A stretch of 14,932 bases of DNA, taken from contig ONPE01000061.1 of NCBI GenBank assembly GCA_900319615.1, positions 1-14,932 on the forward strand, read 5' to 3'. Made by a program: the position numbers and the translations under genes. Origin of the DNA: an uncultured Eubacteriales bacterium (GTDB taxonomy: Bacteria > Bacillota > Clostridia > Oscillospirales > Acutalibacteraceae). Below, in pieces: positions 1-5,575 of this stretch; within the stretch, counting starts at the first letter, position 1; the number at the start of each line of letters is the position of its first letter. The notes beneath the pieces were generated by a model. That model ran no database searches, was not told the origin of the DNA, and saw only the letters and a program-made list of their open reading frames with translations.

Positions 1-1
1 C

Positions 2-202
2 ACCATCAGAGAAGAAGAACGCATCATGCCCGACGGCACGAGAGAGATGCGCAAGCTGTGCGATATCGGCGCGACTCTGGACGAGCGCATCGGCGACGGC
101 TTCTACTTTGCGAGAAGCCTCAAGCTGGTGCAGCATATCTGCGACAATCCCGAGCTGCTCGACCGACCGATAGGAGAGCCCAGCGGCTTTGATTATAAAT
201 GA
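2..202 (+). CDS. C-terminal end of an E2/CAT-like acyltransferase-fold protein (partial)
   Basis: The frame is open from the window edge to a TGA at 200-202 and gives the last 66 residues of a protein. The segment T-L-D-E-R-I-G-D-G-F-Y-F-A-R resembles the C-terminal signature of the 2-oxoacid dehydrogenase E2 / chloramphenicol acetyltransferase fold (family form D-H-R-x-x-D-G), followed by the usual helix and an N-P-E-L-L ending. The catalytic histidine of that signature is replaced by Glu here, while the D-G pair is kept, so the protein may not be an active acyltransferase. The assignment rests on one motif and a short tail. The N-terminal part lies outside the window, so domain order and neighbours cannot be judged. 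Confidence 0.5.
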   Translation, partial: TIREEERIMPDGTREMRKLCDIGATLDERIGDGFYFARSLKLVQHICDNPELLDRPIGEPSGFDYK

Positions 203-228
203 TAAACTGCTTATTAAAATACATCAGC

Positions 229-258
229 GCTCATCCGGGAGGGTGAGCCTTTTGTTTT
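229..258 (+). terminator. Rho-independent terminator after the E2-like gene
   Basis: GCTCATCC (229-236) pairs with GGGTGAGC (241-248), with one G-U pair and a four-base loop, and is followed by CTTTTGTTTT. It lies 27 bases after the upstream stop codon and ahead of the next promoter, so it separates the two transcription units. Confidence 0.8.
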
Positions 259-293
259 CTGCAAAAAAATCAAAAAAATTCATCTGAAAACTA

Positions 294-322
294 TTGACAG
301 TCACGTGAACCTGTGGTATAAT
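294..322 (+). promoter_or_regulatory. Sigma-A promoter of the DUF1836-NfeD-stomatin operon, with a palindrome in the spacer
   Basis: TTGACA (294-299) and TATAAT (317-322) are both perfect and separated by 17 bases; TG at 314-315 adds an extended -10 element. The spacer holds the perfect palindrome TCACGTGA (301-308), flanked by ACAG (297-300) and CTGT (311-314), which are also inverted repeats. MerR-type regulators bind between -35 and -10, and the first gene encodes a MerR-like HTH protein, so autoregulation is a reasonable inference. Confidence 0.85.
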
Positions 323-351
323 CGGGTAAACTCGATGAGAGGAGATAGAGA

Positions 352-885
352 ATGACCCTAAGCACGGATAACAAGCCTCAGGGCAGGATAGCAAAATACT
401 CGGCGCTGATACAGGCTGCCGACGGTCTGACGCTCGGTCAGGTCTGCGCTTTGAGCGAGCTCGAGCCGACCACCGTGCAGAACTGGATCAAGCGAGGTTT
501 TGTTCCGCATCCTGTCCGCAAGAAGTACTATCAGCGGCATCTTGCGCGTATACTGCTGATAGCTCAGCTGAGAGAGAGTATGCAGATCGACAGGGTAGGG
601 GAGCTGCTGGGCTATGTCAACGGCAACGCCGACGACGAGAGCGACGACCTCCTCCCGGAGGAGGATCTCTATGATATCTTCTATCGCATCTGCTCCGAGC
701 TCGACCGGCAAAAGACATCTCCGGATGAGGTACCGGAGATGGTACGCAAGGTTGCAGGCGACCTTTCCGGCGTCTGCGCCGACAGCGAAGAGCTGCTGCA
801 CGCGCTGAACGTTATGGCTTGCACACATCTGTCCAATCTCTATAAGCAGAAGGCGGACAGTCTGTTCCGCGATTATTGCGAATAA
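352..885 (+). CDS. DUF1836 family protein, MerR-like HTH regulator
   Basis: This 177-aa protein has the hallmarks of the DUF1836 family of Firmicutes. A helix-turn-helix lies near residues 24-50 (L-T-L-G-Q-V ... T-T-V-Q-N-W-I-K-R-G), followed by an R-K-K-Y-Y wing-like segment and a helix A-R-I-L-L-I-A-Q-L-R. Then comes the typical acidic run D-D-E-S-D-D near residues 93-98 and a mostly helical C-terminal half. DUF1836 proteins are presumed DNA-binding proteins of unknown target. The ATG at 352 follows AGGAG (340-344) with good spacing and sits about 22 bases after the predicted transcription start. It is the first gene of a likely operon with a small membrane protein, an NfeD-like protein and a stomatin. 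The palindrome in its own promoter suggests it may control the operon. There is no signal peptide and no membrane segment. Confidence 0.85.
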   Translation: MTLSTDNKPQGRIAKYSALIQAADGLTLGQVCALSELEPTTVQNWIKRGFVPHPVRKKYYQRHLARILLIAQLRESMQIDRVGELLGYVNGNADDESDDLLPEEDLYDIFYRICSELDRQKTSPDEVPEMVRKVAGDLSGVCADSEELLHALNVMACTHLSNLYKQKADSLFRDYCE

Positions 886-925
886 GTATAATCGCACCGT
901 TTCTACAAATCATAAGGAGTATATA

Positions 926-1234
926 ATGGAAAACAATCAGAAGGATTTTATGAAAAATCGTCCGGTGGTATCTTACGCCAATCAGGTAAAGGACGTCTAC
1001 GGCTCGCAGAAGAAGACGACATTCACAACCGTCTGTGCGGTGCTGAGTATCGTGATGTTTGTCCTCACCGTTATCGCGTGGGTCACAAACAGCCTGTACT
1101 TCAAGATCATGTTCACGCCGATATTCATCGCGCTGGTCATCTCGTTCTTCGTAGCGCGGCACGCCGATAAACAGAACGCTCCGGTAGAGCCGCATGATAA
1201 CCCCGACGCGATTTTTAAAGATCACGATGTTTAA
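926..1234 (+). CDS. Small two-helix membrane protein, unknown function
   Basis: This 102-aa protein is not one I recognise. A polar N-terminus of about 30 residues, rich in Lys and Asn, is followed by two hydrophobic segments at about residues 33-53 and 60-77, and a short charged tail with several Asp and His residues. Both ends are probably on the same side of the membrane. The ATG follows AAGGAG (914-919) with six bases between them. The gene starts 40 bases after the DUF1836 gene and ends 10 bases before the NfeD-like gene, so it is almost certainly co-transcribed with both. This placement suggests a role in the membrane or its stress response along with NfeD and stomatin, but that is inference from context only. 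Confidence 0.75.
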   Translation: MENNQKDFMKNRPVVSYANQVKDVYGSQKKTTFTTVCAVLSIVMFVLTVIAWVTNSLYFKIMFTPIFIALVISFFVARHADKQNAPVEPHDNPDAIFKDHDV

Positions 1235-1244
1235 GAGGTAGCTT

Positions 1245-1676
1245 ATGGACAATATGACGATTTTCTGGCTGATATTCACCGTCGTTATGGCGGTGCTCGA
1301 GGCGGTCACCGTACAGCTCGTATCCGTATGGTTCGCCGTCGGCGGTCTTGCGGCGTGCATCACGTCGATGTTCACCGACAACGTGATAATCGAAGCTGTG
1401 GTGTTCGTAGCGGTATCGGCGATAGCTCTGGCGATCACCCGTCCGCTGGTAAAGAAGCTCAAAAACAAGGGATCCCAGCCAACCAACGCCGACCGTTATA
1501 TCGGCAGAACAGGCACCGTGCTGACCGCCATCGACAACACCGTTCCCTGCGGTATGGTAAAGGTCGATAACGAAAAGTGGACGGCGCGTTCCGCAAGCGG
1601 CGAGCCTATTGAAGTTGGCACAGCCGTCACAGTCACCGCTATCGAGGGCGTAAAGCTGATGGTGGAGCCTAAGTAG
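1245..1676 (+). CDS. NfeD-like membrane protein (short NfeD/YbbK type)
   Basis: This 143-aa protein has two to three hydrophobic segments at about residues 4-20, 25-43 and 48-66, then a basic stretch (residues 70-75) and a soluble domain of about 60 residues. That domain has the NfeD OB-fold pattern: I-G-R-T-G-T-V near 86-92, G-x-V-K-V-D-N-E-K-W near 103-112, and a final T-A-V-T-V-T-A-I-E-G segment. Short NfeD proteins act at the membrane as partners of SPFH/stomatin proteins, and the stomatin gene follows 132 bases downstream, the classic pairing. The ATG at 1245 is preceded by AAGAGG. The length is typical of the short form without the ClpP-like protease domain. Membrane quality control or lipid-domain organisation is the family role; the specific function here is not known. 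Confidence 0.85.
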   Translation: MDNMTIFWLIFTVVMAVLEAVTVQLVSVWFAVGGLAACITSMFTDNVIIEAVVFVAVSAIALAITRPLVKKLKNKGSQPTNADRYIGRTGTVLTAIDNTVPCGMVKVDNEKWTARSASGEPIEVGTAVTVTAIEGVKLMVEPK

Positions 1677-1721
1677 CATTTGTATTCATTAACAGAAAGA
1701 CAAAACAGTTTACAGCATCAA

Positions 1722-1737
1722 GCGATATTAATATCGC
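1722..1737. repeat. 16-bp perfect palindrome between the NfeD-like and stomatin genes
   Basis: GCGATATT (1722-1729) is followed directly by its reverse complement AATATCGC (1730-1737). No T-run follows on the plus strand, so it is not a standard terminator. It could be an operator, or a small RNA hairpin that adjusts processing or stability of the operon transcript. Confidence 0.5.
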
Positions 1738-1808
1738 CTCAGCTGCTGCAATGTCCCTTCAAATAAAAAAACAAAATAACGGATATAATTCCGGAAAGGA
1801 AAATTACT

Positions 1809-2648
1809 ATGTCAATCGCTTCAATGATCATTTTAGCAGTCATCGTTCTGATCGTCGTGATCATCATCGCCCGCAACATCAAGATCGTGCCGCAGGCTCA
1901 TGCGTTCGTCATCGAGCGTCTCGGCGCCTACTATCAGACATGGGGCACCGGTCTGCATCTTAAGGTGCCGTTCATCGACCGTATCTCCAAGAAGGTTTCT
2001 TTGAAAGAGCAGGTCGTGGACTTCCCTCCGCAGCCCGTTATCACACGCGATAACGTCACCATGCAGATCGACACGGTCGTCTACTTCGAGATCACCGATC
2101 CCAAGCTCTATACCTACGGCGTTGAGCGTCCGCTGAGCGCTATCGAGAATCTTACCGCCACGACCCTGCGTAACATCATCGGCGATCTGGAGCTCGACTC
2201 TACGCTCACCTCGCGCGATACTATCAACGACAAGATCAGGATCATCCTCGACGAAGCTACCGATGCATGGGGCATCCGCGTCATTCGCGTAGAGCTCAAG
2301 AACATCCTGCCTCCGCGAGAGATCCAGGATGCTATGGAGAAGCAGATGAAGGCTGAGCGCGAGAGAAGAGCGCGCATCCTCGACGCAGAGGGCGAGAAGA
2401 GATCGCAGATCCTCGTTGCCGAGGGTCTCAAGGAATCCGCTATCTTGAAGGCTGACGCCGTCAAGGAGACCAAGATCCGCGAGGCTGACGGTGAGGCTCA
2501 GGCTATCCTCGCCGTACAGAAGGCTTATGCCGACGCGCTGCGTATGCTGTCCGAGGCTAACCCCTCCGACAAGGTCATCCAGCTCAAGTCGCTCGAGGCT
2601 TTGCAGAAGGTCGCCGACGGCAAGTCCACCAAGCTGATCATCCCGTGA
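1809..2648 (+). CDS. Stomatin-like SPFH/band 7 protein (slipin/QmcA type)
   Basis: This 279-aa protein has one N-terminal membrane anchor at about residues 5-21 followed by an SPFH (prohibitin/stomatin) domain. Typical segments are V-I-E-R-L-G-A-Y near 34-41, G-L-H-L-K-V-P-F-I-D-R near 48-58, V-D-F-P-P-Q-P-V-I-T-R-D-N-V near 70-83 and V-E-L-K-N-I-L-P-P near 161-169. A long charged, Ala/Glu/Lys-rich coiled coil follows at about 175-235 (E-R-E-R-R-A-R-I-L-D-A-E-G-E), as in stomatins. These proteins form large oligomeric rings or microdomains on the cytoplasmic membrane and work with NfeD proteins, which fits the upstream gene. The ATG at 1809 is preceded by GGAAAGGA (1793-1800). A strong terminator follows 40 bases after the stop, closing the operon. 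Confidence 0.92.
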   Translation: MSIASMIILAVIVLIVVIIIARNIKIVPQAHAFVIERLGAYYQTWGTGLHLKVPFIDRISKKVSLKEQVVDFPPQPVITRDNVTMQIDTVVYFEITDPKLYTYGVERPLSAIENLTATTLRNIIGDLELDSTLTSRDTINDKIRIILDEATDAWGIRVIRVELKNILPPREIQDAMEKQMKAERERRARILDAEGEKRSQILVAEGLKESAILKADAVKETKIREADGEAQAILAVQKAYADALRMLSEANPSDKVIQLKSLEALQKVADGKSTKLIIP

Positions 2649-2688
2649 CAGAGCCTAAGCAGTAAATCATATAATATAAATGTAAACC

Positions 2689-2723
2689 GGGAGCAGTCTG
2701 CAAAGGCTGCTCCCTGATTTTTT
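2689..2723 (+). terminator. Rho-independent terminator after the stomatin gene
   Basis: GGGAGCAG (2689-2696) pairs perfectly with CTGCTCCC (2707-2714) around a ten-base loop, followed by TGA and a six-base T-run (2718-2723). It ends the DUF1836-NfeD-stomatin operon. Confidence 0.9.
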
Positions 2724-2741
2724 GCACTCTGATTATGATCT

Positions 2742-2864
2742 TTACTCGTCTTTTTTCATCGCTTTATGCATATCCCTGTCCGCCTGTGAGGCGACACTCA
2801 TCATCGCCATGACTGCTATCCCGAGGAAGCCGCCGACCATCAAGCCTATCAAAAAGCCTAACAT
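2742..2864 (-). CDS. 40-residue single-span membrane peptide (hypothetical)
   Basis: On the minus strand an ATG (2862-2864) opens a 40-aa frame ending with TAA (2742-2744). The product starts M-L-G-F-L-I-G-L-M-V-G-G-F-L-G and is hydrophobic up to about residue 25, with a Gly-rich GxxxG-like helix. It then turns polar (S-Q-A-D-R-D-M-H-K) and ends in a lysine- and acid-rich tail. GGTGAG lies four bases before the ATG, an acceptable ribosome site. Short proteins with this pattern (Gly-rich N-terminal helix, then charged tail) occur in Clostridia and their phages, often annotated as DUF3789-like; I cannot confirm that membership. It is convergent with the stomatin operon. A 65-aa frame on the opposite strand over the same bases looks like an antisense shadow. 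Confidence 0.5.
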   Translation of the reverse strand: MLGFLIGLMVGGFLGIAVMAMMSVASQADRDMHKAMKKDE

Positions 2865-2978
2865 GATCTCACCGTCCTTTGCTTTATATTTGATTCTTTC
2901 GCTGCTGTTTGAATGTTAAAAATATATTTATCTCTATTATTCCAATTTCTAATTATAAATATACACTCTTGATGTAAT

Positions 2979-3033
2979 ATACAATATATAGCGCGGATTT
3001 TTCAGGTACCGCAAAATATTGTTAAAATATTGT
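2979..3033 (+). promoter_or_regulatory. Upstream NrdR-box-like sites (three)
   Basis: The core CAATATATAG (2982-2991) fits CwAtATaTwG, the NrdR-box core as I recall it, at all ten positions. CAAAATATTG (3012-3021) fits at nine, and the overlapping TAAAATATTG (3023-3032) at eight. Centre-to-centre spacing of the first two is 30 bp, about three helical turns, as is common for paired NrdR boxes. They lie upstream of the promoter of the NrdD-tail-like gene. The surrounding stretch 2865-2978 is AT-rich and shows nothing else I can name. Confidence 0.55.
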
Positions 3034-3057
3034 AACTCAAAATAATCGTTTTGTTAC

Positions 3058-3086
3058 TTGAAAACCACAATATATTGTGCTATCAT
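3058..3086 (+). promoter_or_regulatory. Promoter with NrdR-box palindrome in the spacer
   Basis: TTGAAA (3058-3063) and TATCAT (3081-3086) are 17 bases apart. The spacer contains the perfect 14-bp palindrome CACAATATATTGTG (3066-3079), whose core CAATATATTG matches the NrdR-box core at all ten positions. A bound repressor there would block RNA polymerase directly. The predicted transcript starts near 3093 and has a leader of about 75 bases before the 97-aa gene. Confidence 0.7.
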
Positions 3087-3167
3087 TCAAATTGCAATCA
3101 AGATGAAGTGTGTTTAGACCGCTTTAGATGACATATTTTTATTACTTTAGGAAATGAGGAGATCAAC

Positions 3168-3461
3168 ATGACAGTTACAGTAACAGGCGGCAACCTGACA
3201 AAAACAGAGATCGATGCGTATGTAGAGCAGCTCAGGGAGCAGAATCCCGATAAGTACATCAAGTCCGTATCCTTTACGGTCGACGGCGAGTATGTCGATA
3301 TGAGCTACACCTTTGACAATGTTCCCTTTGAGCGTATCCGCCGCATCACCGGCTACCTTGTAGGTACCGTAGACCGCTTCAACGACGCAAAGCGCGCCGA
3401 GGTTCAGGACAGAGTTAAGCACAGCATCGACTGCGGCTGTTCTCTTGAAGAGATAGCTTGA
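3168..3461 (+). CDS. Small protein resembling the C-terminal glycyl-radical tail of anaerobic RNR (NrdD-like)
   Basis: This 97-aa protein has an N-terminal half with a helix (residues 12-25) and beta-like segments. Residues 56-85 (R-I-R-R-I-T-G-Y-L-V-G-T-V-D-R-F-N-D-A-K-R-A-E-V, then Q-D-R-V-K-H) resemble the extreme C-terminus of class III ribonucleotide reductase NrdD. There the R-V-C-G-Y segment carries the radical glycine and is followed by F-N-x-G-K and R-V-K-H. Gly62 would align with that radical glycine. The barrel domain of NrdD is absent, so this cannot be a reductase alone. It ends in Cys-Gly-Cys (residues 89-91). The start follows GAGGAG (3156-3162). NrdR-box-like sites in the promoter independently tie it to deoxynucleotide metabolism. 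Short proteins of this kind are, I believe, annotated in databases as anaerobic RNR, but their role is unsettled. It may act as a spare radical domain or as a regulator. Confidence 0.7.
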   Translation: MTVTVTGGNLTKTEIDAYVEQLREQNPDKYIKSVSFTVDGEYVDMSYTFDNVPFERIRRITGYLVGTVDRFNDAKRAEVQDRVKHSIDCGCSLEEIA

Positions 3462-3469
3462 AAGGGATA

Positions 3470-3498
3470 TTGACATATCCTGTCGGATGTATTATAAT
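3470..3498 (+). promoter_or_regulatory. Sigma-A promoter of the SAM riboswitch-metK unit
   Basis: TTGACA (3470-3475) and TATAAT (3493-3498) are both perfect, with a 17-base spacer. The predicted start near 3505 puts the SAM aptamer at the very beginning of the transcript. The promoter begins nine bases after the stop of the NrdD-tail-like gene, and no terminator lies between them. Confidence 0.9.
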
Positions 3499-3513
3499 CT
3501 ACAAGTTAACATC

Positions 3514-3606
3514 ACTTATCAAGAGCGACTGAGGGACAGGCCCTGTGAAGTCCGGCAACCTGCGAAAGTAAGGTGCTAAATCCTGCGGTTTATCCGAAAG
3601 ATGAGT
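3514..3606 (+). ncRNA. SAM-I (S-box) riboswitch aptamer
   Basis: The S-box core is plain to read: ACTTATCAAGAG at the 5' end, GAGGGACAGGCCC, then TCCGGCAACC, AAGGTGCTAAATCC and a closing GATGAGT. P1 pairs ACTTATC (3514-3520) with GATGAGT (3600-3606). It is followed at once by a terminator hairpin, so bound S-adenosylmethionine should stop transcription. This is feedback control of metK, whose product makes SAM. Confidence 0.95.
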
Positions 3607-3612
3607 TAATTC

Positions 3613-3643
3613 GCTCCGTACGGTAAGCCGTGCGGAGCTTTTT
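3613..3643 (+). terminator. Riboswitch-controlled terminator
   Basis: GCTCCGTACGG (3613-3623) pairs with CCGTGCGGAGC (3628-3638), with one G-U pair and a TAAG loop, followed by TTTTT. It is the expression platform of the SAM-I riboswitch. Confidence 0.9.
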
Positions 3644-3652
3644 AATGTGATT

Positions 3653-3769
3653 TGTCATTGCGAGGCTCGTATGAGCCGCGGCAATCTCAACCGAATTTTT
3701 AACGTATTGATACCATCATAAAGAGGAAGGGATCCCCACGTCGGGACGTTGTCACTCCTCTGAATGACA
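3653..3769. repeat. Short inverted-repeat element (TGTCATTGCGAG family) in the metK leader
   Basis: The element begins TGTCATTGCGAG (3653-3664) and ends CTCTGAATGACA (3758-3769), imperfect terminal inverted repeats. Inside is GAGCCGCGGCAATC near the 5' end and GGGATCCCCACG near the 3' end. A related element lies at 12791-12898 in this window with the same ends and the same GGCAATC motif. It encodes no protein. It sits between the riboswitch terminator and metK, lengthening the metK leader by about 117 bases. Confidence 0.75.
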
Positions 3770-3794
3770 TCGGTGATAAGGAAAGAGGTATATT

Positions 3795-4973
3795 ATGTCA
3801 TATTTGTTTACATCCGAATCCGTGACCGAGGGGCATCCCGATAAAGTATGCGACCGCGTGTCTGATTCGATACTCGACGCGATCCTTTCTCAGGATAAGA
3901 ACGCCCACGTAGCCTGCGAGACCACCGCGACCACCGGGCGCGTCAATATCATGGGTGAGGTCAGCACTACCGCCGAGGTCGATTTTGAGGCTGTCGCGCG
4001 CAAGGCGATCTGCGAGATCGGCTACGACTGCGAGAGAGCTACCTTCGACGGCAACACCTGCGAGGTGAATGTTCTTCTCGACCGTCAGAGCCCCGATATC
4101 GCGATGGGAGTCAACGCATCATATGAGCTCAAAGACGGCGAGGAATCTGCCGAGAACCGGCTCGGAGCCGGTGATCAGGGCATGATGTTCGGTTTTGCCT
4201 GCGACGAGACCCCGGAGCTCATGCCGCTCGCGATCTCGCTTTCGCAAAAGCTCGCCGTTCGTCTTACCGCTGTCCGCAAGGACGGCACCCTGCCTTATCT
4301 CCGTCCCGACGGCAAGACTCAGGTGACTGTCGAATATGACGGCGACAAGGCGAAGCGTATAGACACCGTCGTCGTATCCACTCAGCATGACGACGACATC
4401 CCGCTCGAAAAGATCAGGGAAGATATCATAGAGCACGTTATCCGTCCGGTGATCCCGGCTGAGCTGTTTGACGGCGACACAAAGATCTTTGTCAACCCGA
4501 CCGGTCGATTTGTTATCGGCGGCCCTCAGGGCGACTCCGGCCTGACAGGCAGGAAGATCATCGTCGACACCTACGGCGGCTATGCCCGTCACGGCGGCGG
4601 CGCCTTTTCGGGCAAGGATCCGACAAAGGTCGACCGCAGCGCCGCTTACTATGCGCGCTATATCGCGAAGAACATCGTCGCGGCGGGTCTTGCAAAGAAG
4701 GCGGAGGTGCAGCTCGCATACGCCATCGGAGTAGCAAAGCCCGTGTCCGTCATGGTGGACAGCTTCGGTACCTCACAGTACACGAACGAGCAGCTTGCAG
4801 AAGCTGTGAAGAAGGTGTTCGATGCTCGTCCGGCTTCGATAATCCGCGAGCTCGATCTGCTGAACACATCCTACGCTCCTCTCGCTGCTTACGGTCATAT
4901 GGGAAGAGAAGAACTCGGAGTCCGCTGGGAGGATACCGACAAGACCGAAGAACTCAAGGCGGCTCTCAGATAA
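3795..4973 (+). CDS. metK: S-adenosylmethionine synthetase (methionine adenosyltransferase)
   Basis: This 392-aa cytoplasmic enzyme makes S-adenosylmethionine from methionine and ATP, releasing phosphate and pyrophosphate. The signatures are complete: T-S-E-S-V-T-E-G-H-P-D-K at residues 6-17, the G-A-G-D-Q-G motif at 124-129, and G-G-G-A-F-S-G-K-D-P-T-K-V-D-R-S at 267-282, which carries the phosphate-binding loop. The length is normal for the family and the frame is intact. The ATG follows AAGAGG (3783-3788). It is a single-gene unit controlled by the SAM-I riboswitch, with a repeat element in its leader and a terminator after it. Confidence 0.98.
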   Translation: MSYLFTSESVTEGHPDKVCDRVSDSILDAILSQDKNAHVACETTATTGRVNIMGEVSTTAEVDFEAVARKAICEIGYDCERATFDGNTCEVNVLLDRQSPDIAMGVNASYELKDGEESAENRLGAGDQGMMFGFACDETPELMPLAISLSQKLAVRLTAVRKDGTLPYLRPDGKTQVTVEYDGDKAKRIDTVVVSTQHDDDIPLEKIREDIIEHVIRPVIPAELFDGDTKIFVNPTGRFVIGGPQGDSGLTGRKIIVDTYGGYARHGGGAFSGKDPTKVDRSAAYYARYIAKNIVAAGLAKKAEVQLAYAIGVAKPVSVMVDSFGTSQYTNEQLAEAVKKVFDARPASIIRELDLLNTSYAPLAAYGHMGREELGVRWEDTDKTEELKAALR

Positions 4974-4994
4974 AATTGTATACAAGCATTTGAT

Positions 4995-5035
4995 TACGGC
5001 GCCTGACTCATATGTCAAGCGCCGTAGTGTTTTTT
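4995..5035 (+). terminator. Rho-independent terminator after metK
   Basis: TACGGCGC (4995-5002) pairs with GCGCCGTA (5019-5026). The loop can pair further through TGAC/GTCA. A T-run follows at 5030-5035. It separates metK from the convergent mazF gene; on the other strand it lacks a clear T-run. Confidence 0.85.
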
Positions 5036-5087
5036 GAAACTATCGTAATCTGCGGCAACGTCATCTGTCCGGTGAAGTCTTTGCGTT

Positions 5088-5438
5088 TTATCCGATCAGA
5101 CCGAAGGATACGGAAAGCGCCTGATTTATCTCTTTCATGGCTTTATAATCCACCGAGCCCATCTTCTCCCTCAGCCTGCGTTTATCGAGCGTCCTGACCT
5201 GCTCCAGCAGAACCACGCTGTCCTTTTGCAAGCCGCAGTCGCCGGCTTCGATCGCGATGTGGGTGGGCAGCCTGTTCTTACCCTGTCGGCTGGTGATAGC
5301 GGCTGCTATCACGGTGGGGGAGTACCGGTTTCCGACGTCGTTCTGTATTATCAGCACGGGTCTTATGCCGCCCTGCTCGCTGCCTACCACAGGGCTGAGA
5401 TCGGCATAGTATATATCGCCGCGTTTTATGTTCATCAT
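5088..5438 (-). CDS. mazF: MazF/EndoA-type mRNA endoribonuclease (PemK family)
   Basis: This 116-aa protein is a full-length MazF/PemK toxin of the EndoA type. Segments are I-K-R-G-D-I-Y-Y-A-D-L-S-P near residues 4-16, G-G-I-R-P-V-L-I-I-Q-N-D near 23-34, N-R-Y-S-P-T-V-I-A-A-A-I-T near 37-49, and V-V-L-L-E-Q-V-R-T-L-D-K-R near 75-87. Arg26 and Thr49 match the catalytic Arg and Thr of EndoA/MazF RNases, which cut mRNA at short ACA- or UACAU-like sites. The first ATG (5436-5438) lies six bases after AGGAG; a second ATG follows directly. No antitoxin frame fits between it and the divergent transporter gene, and metK lies downstream, so this copy is solitary. Its antitoxin, if any, must be encoded elsewhere, which is known for some Clostridia. 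Confidence 0.92.
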   Translation of the reverse strand: MMNIKRGDIYYADLSPVVGSEQGGIRPVLIIQNDVGNRYSPTVIAAAITSRQGKNRLPTHIAIEAGDCGLQKDSVVLLEQVRTLDKRRLREKMGSVDYKAMKEINQALSVSFGLIG

Positions 5439-5511
5439 TTCACACTCCTGCGTTTTGTCTGATATTATTTGAGATTAGTGTTGACTGATTTGCAGCGGTT
5501 TATTCGGACGG

Positions 5512-5545
5512 TTGAATTCATCTTTGATCTGTGATATGATATCAC
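5512..5545 (+). promoter_or_regulatory. Promoter of the EamA transporter with operator-like palindrome over the -10
   Basis: TTGAAT (5512-5517) and TATGAT (5535-5540) are 17 bases apart. The -10 is embedded in the perfect 15-base palindrome GTGATAT-G-ATATCAC (5531-5545), a plausible repressor site in the mazF-transporter divergent region. I see no equally clear promoter for mazF. Confidence 0.6.
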
Positions 5546-5575
5546 TGATACATTCTATGAACGGTGGATAATATC

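Noticed and set aside
1784..1789. TATAAT as a separate promoter for the stomatin gene
   Set aside because: No acceptable -35 at 16-18 bases, and a start near 1796 would cut into the ribosome site.
2722..2919. Plus-strand 65-codon frame after the stomatin terminator
   Set aside because: It starts within the terminator T-run and has no ribosome site; the minus-strand 40-aa frame explains the same bases better.
5012..5197. 61-codon plus-strand frame after metK
   Set aside because: It begins inside the metK terminator hairpin and overlaps mazF on the other strand.
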